The notes below the pieces were generated by a model. It worked only from the letters and a program-made list of their open reading frames with translations. It ran no database searches and was not told where the DNA came from. Shown here in pieces: positions 40,626 through 42,396 of a stretch of DNA of 42,396 nt (positions within the stretch are counted from its first letter, which is position 1; every line of letters begins with the position of its first letter). The DNA is from Lachnospiraceae bacterium (lineage in GTDB: Bacteria > Bacillota > Clostridia > Lachnospirales > Lachnospiraceae): assembly GCA_004558185.1 (NCBI GenBank), contig SFDP01000019.1, positions 1 through 42,396 of the forward strand, in the 5' to 3' direction. A program made the translations under genes and the position numbers.

Positions 40626-41996
40626 CCAGACATTGCTTTTCACCATGAAAAATCCAATTACAGCCTTCACAAATTCCATAGACTGCACGAAGAAGAACAC
40701 AACGGTAATAGGCCAGTTGGTGAAACGGGAAAGACAATAAGCCAAAGGAATAACCAATATCCAGGTATACACCGAATCGAACAGGAAGGTGACTCCCGTT
40801 TTTCCTCCCGAACGGAGAGTGAAATAGGTGCTGTGGCAGAAGGCACAAAGAGGCATGATCAGTGCGGAAATTACGATAAACTGCCTGGCCAGTACCTTAA
40901 TGGTTTCTTCCGTGTTGTAAATGTTGGGGAAGTATCTTCCCACCACAGCCATCAAAGCAGCCATCCCCGTACAGGCAGCAACCACAAAGAACAGCATTTT
41001 GTTGTCCGCATCCTTTGCCTCTTTCAGCTTTCCGGCACCTAAAAGCTGCCCCACCACAACGGAAATGGCTGAGCCTAACTGGATATAGACAATGTTGAAC
41101 AGATTGGTGATGGTAGAGGAAATATTCTGTGCAGCCACCACCTCCAGACCACGAACAGCATAGCACTGAACGATTACCGTCATCCCCGTAGACCACAGCA
41201 TTTCATTAATCATCAGGGGAGTACCCTTTTTCAGAATGGCTTTTAAAACAGGAAGAGGAATTTTGGGACTTCGATAGGCTCCTACGATAAACTTGTTCCT
41301 TTCCGAATTTAAGTGGGTCCAGATCACCACTATGATACACTCCAGGTAGCGGGCAATAATGGTGGCAAGAGCTGCACCCTTTACGCCCATAGCCGGAAAG
41401 CCACCTACTCCAAAAATCAGAAGATAATCCAGAATAAGATTGGTAAATACAGCAATCAGACTGGCTGCCATGGGAACAAGGGTATGTCCCATTTCCCGAA
41501 GCGTGTTCCCATAGGTCTGAAAAAGCGCAAAGGGAATCAGCCCCAAAAGCATGACAGAAAGATAATCCCTTCCATATTCCAGGGCAAGGGTAATATTCCC
41601 TACCGACCCGGTATCGTTCAGATAGAGAGAGATTAACTGGGTATCCAGAGTGAGGGCCAGTGCAAAGGCAATCAGAGTAATTAATGCACAGGCATACAGT
41701 TTGAAACGAAAGGTATATTTTTGCCCTTCATAGTCTCCCTTACCGAAAAATTGTGTACCAAAAATACCGGCGCCGGAAACACCGCCGAAAATGCAGATAT
41801 TGAATACGAAGATCAACTGATTGACTATGGCTACACCGGACATCTGCTCTGTACCGATCTGCCCCACCATAATGTTATCCAAAAAACTGACAAAGCTGGT
41901 AATAGCATTCTGGATGATCATAGGTACGGCGATACTCATTACATGAGAATAAAACGCCTTATCACCAATAAATTTTTGTCTGAATTGATGTATCAT
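40596..41996 (-). CDS. MATE family efflux transporter
   Basis: A 466-residue MATE protein with about twelve helices in two six-helix halves. Typical features are the start with AVPMIIQNAITSFVSFLDNIMVGQIG, the GAGIFGTQFFGKGD loop, the inter-half linker, and GTPLMINEMLWS opening the second half. Such proteins exchange Na+ or H+ for drugs or metabolites; the substrate is unknown. AGGAATGGACAGAA precedes the start, and a perfect consensus promoter lies 30 bases further upstream. Its 3' end overlaps the oppositely directed small membrane protein. Confidence 0.92.
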   Translation of the reverse strand: MIHQFRQKFIGDKAFYSHVMSIAVPMIIQNAITSFVSFLDNIMVGQIGTEQMSGVAIVNQLIFVFNICIFGGVSGAGIFGTQFFGKGDYEGQKYTFRFKLYACALITLIAFALALTLDTQLISLYLNDTGSVGNITLALEYGRDYLSVMLLGLIPFALFQTYGNTLREMGHTLVPMAASLIAVFTNLILDYLLIFGVGGFPAMGVKGAALATIIARYLECIIVVIWTHLNSERNKFIVGAYRSPKIPLPVLKAILKKGTPLMINEMLWSTGMTVIVQCYAVRGLEVVAAQNISSTITNLFNIVYIQLGSAISVVVGQLLGAGKLKEAKDADNKMLFFVVAACTGMAALMAVVGRYFPNIYNTEETIKVLARQFIVISALIMPLCAFCHSTYFTLRSGGKTGVTFLFDSVYTWILVIPLAYCLSRFTNWPITVVFFFVQSMEFVKAVIGFFMVKSNVWLVNIVNQNG

Positions 41997-42025
41997 TTCT
42001 GTCCATTCCTTTCATAAGCCCGACT

Positions 42026-42054
42026 ATTATATCCCTGCCGAAGACGTTTGTCAA
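42026..42054 (-). promoter_or_regulatory. Promoter for the MATE gene
   Basis: Minus strand: TTGACA (42054-42049), 17-nt spacer, TATAAT (42031-42026), both perfect consensus. Confidence 0.85.
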
Positions 42055-42129
42055 CAAATAGTAGCTGTTCACCTTCAACAGGCCTGACGTTTACTGGTCT
42101 GGACAATTTTTCCATTTAATCGGGTAATT

Positions 42130-42158
42130 TTGACAAATAAAATTTATCCCGATAAAAA
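42130..42158 (+). promoter_or_regulatory. Promoter directed to the right edge
   Basis: TTGACA (42130-42135), 17-nt spacer, TAAAAA (42153-42158). The segment CGGGTAATTTT / AAAATTTATCCCG around the -35 forms an imperfect inverted repeat that could be an operator. The leader after it contains CCGGC (42220-42224) with GCCGG (42234-42238), and an alternative pair AATACC with GGTATT (42248-42253). Confidence 0.5.
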
Positions 42159-42288
42159 TGTGGTAAAATAAGTTCAGCGGCTTTTAGCAAAAAATGTACA
42201 GGAGCGTCACTATTTAATACCGGCAGAGCAGAAGCCGGATAGCTGTTGGTATTTTCTCAAAATGAGGCGCTTCGAGAGGGAGGAGAAT

Positions 42289-42324
42289 ATGGCAAAGCTA
42301 GTACAACGAATAATAAGTTTCTGA
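42289..42324 (+). CDS. Eleven-codon ORF behind a strong ribosome-binding site
   Basis: GGGAGGAGAAT precedes an ATG that encodes MAKLVQRIISF and stops. The sequence of the second dispersed repeat starts eight bases later. This could be a leader peptide, or the first codons of a gene cut off by the repeat. Only the signal strength and position support it, so confidence is low. Confidence 0.35.
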   Translation: MAKLVQRIISF

Positions 42325-42331
42325 TACATTG

Positions 42332-42396
42332 ACGCAGAATGATTGTTTCATATGCAAGGCGGAGGAATGAGGCGTAGCGGTGGCTACGTCGATTGA
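42332..42396 (+). repeat. Second dispersed repeat, copy B (runs off the window)
   Basis: The first 37 bases match 34360-34396 at 34 positions. It continues with a hairpin CGTAGC-GGTG-GCTACG (42373-42388) to the window end. Copy A lacks this second half. The element has no coding capacity within the window. Confidence 0.7.

Noticed and set aside
1..42396. CRISPR array, tRNA or rRNA gene, phage module or full insertion sequence
   Set aside because: No regularly spaced direct repeats, no cloverleaf-like sequence and no transposase, integrase or structural phage protein were found on either strand.

Overview
The window is chromosomal DNA from a spore-forming Gram-positive anaerobe, most likely a member of the Lachnospiraceae (Clostridia). 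The evidence is the gene content and order: GerW and YlbJ sporulation proteins, RecU instead of RuvC, ZapA, the order rpmB / asp23 (yloU) / yloV / recG, the pair rsmD-coaD near ylbJ, a HisZ-dependent short HisG, and a flavo-diiron protein. No rRNA, tRNA, phage, insertion-sequence transposase or CRISPR array was seen. Most of the window is housekeeping; the less ordinary parts are the non-coding repeats and leaders and one AT-rich insert.

Left part (1-13 kb): the C-terminal remnant of an ABC exporter overlaps a YgbA-type cysteine-rich protein. A ~100-nt repeat copy then leads into a DUF454 membrane protein. Next come a metallo-beta-lactamase-fold lipoprotein, ruvAB behind a promoter with a LexA-like box, zapA, a U32-family protein, a SEDS glycosyltransferase with its partner class B PBP, and a Nudix hydrolase. 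A second copy of the ~100-nt repeat leads into a small conserved protein, followed by a DUF2953 protein and gerW.

Middle part (13-26 kb): fprA and rpmB lie on the minus strand. Then come asp23, a FakA-like DAK protein, recG, a 139-bp inverted-repeat element, and a DegV/FakB-like protein, so both halves of a fatty-acid kinase are close together. A type IIA topoisomerase pair (ParE/ParC-like), rsmD, coaD and a coiled-coil protein follow.

Insert and right part (26-42 kb): an AT-rich segment (about 26.2-27.25 kb) carries a frameshifted orphan gene and a four-helix membrane protein. It sits between the rsmD-coaD block and an inverted ylbJ. After it come an RNA-modification and general-metabolism operon (RsuA-type, HAD, YgiQ-type radical SAM, SDR, unknown, RluA-type), recU, and hisZ-G-D-B-IE. 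The his operon has a consensus promoter with a 30-bp palindrome at the predicted transcription start. Its HisIE carries an N-terminal HisF/HisA-like domain that seems to have lost its catalytic aspartates. The window ends with a small membrane protein overlapping tail to tail with a MATE transporter, then a promoter and leader with an 11-codon ORF that stops at a copy of a second dispersed repeat.

For Holliday-junction processing the window holds RuvAB (migration), RecG (remodelling) and RecU (resolution). The best candidates for new biology are the repeated pseudoknot-like leader before two unrelated genes, the his operator, the pseudoenzyme domain on HisIE, and the frameshifted gene pair in the AT-rich insert.
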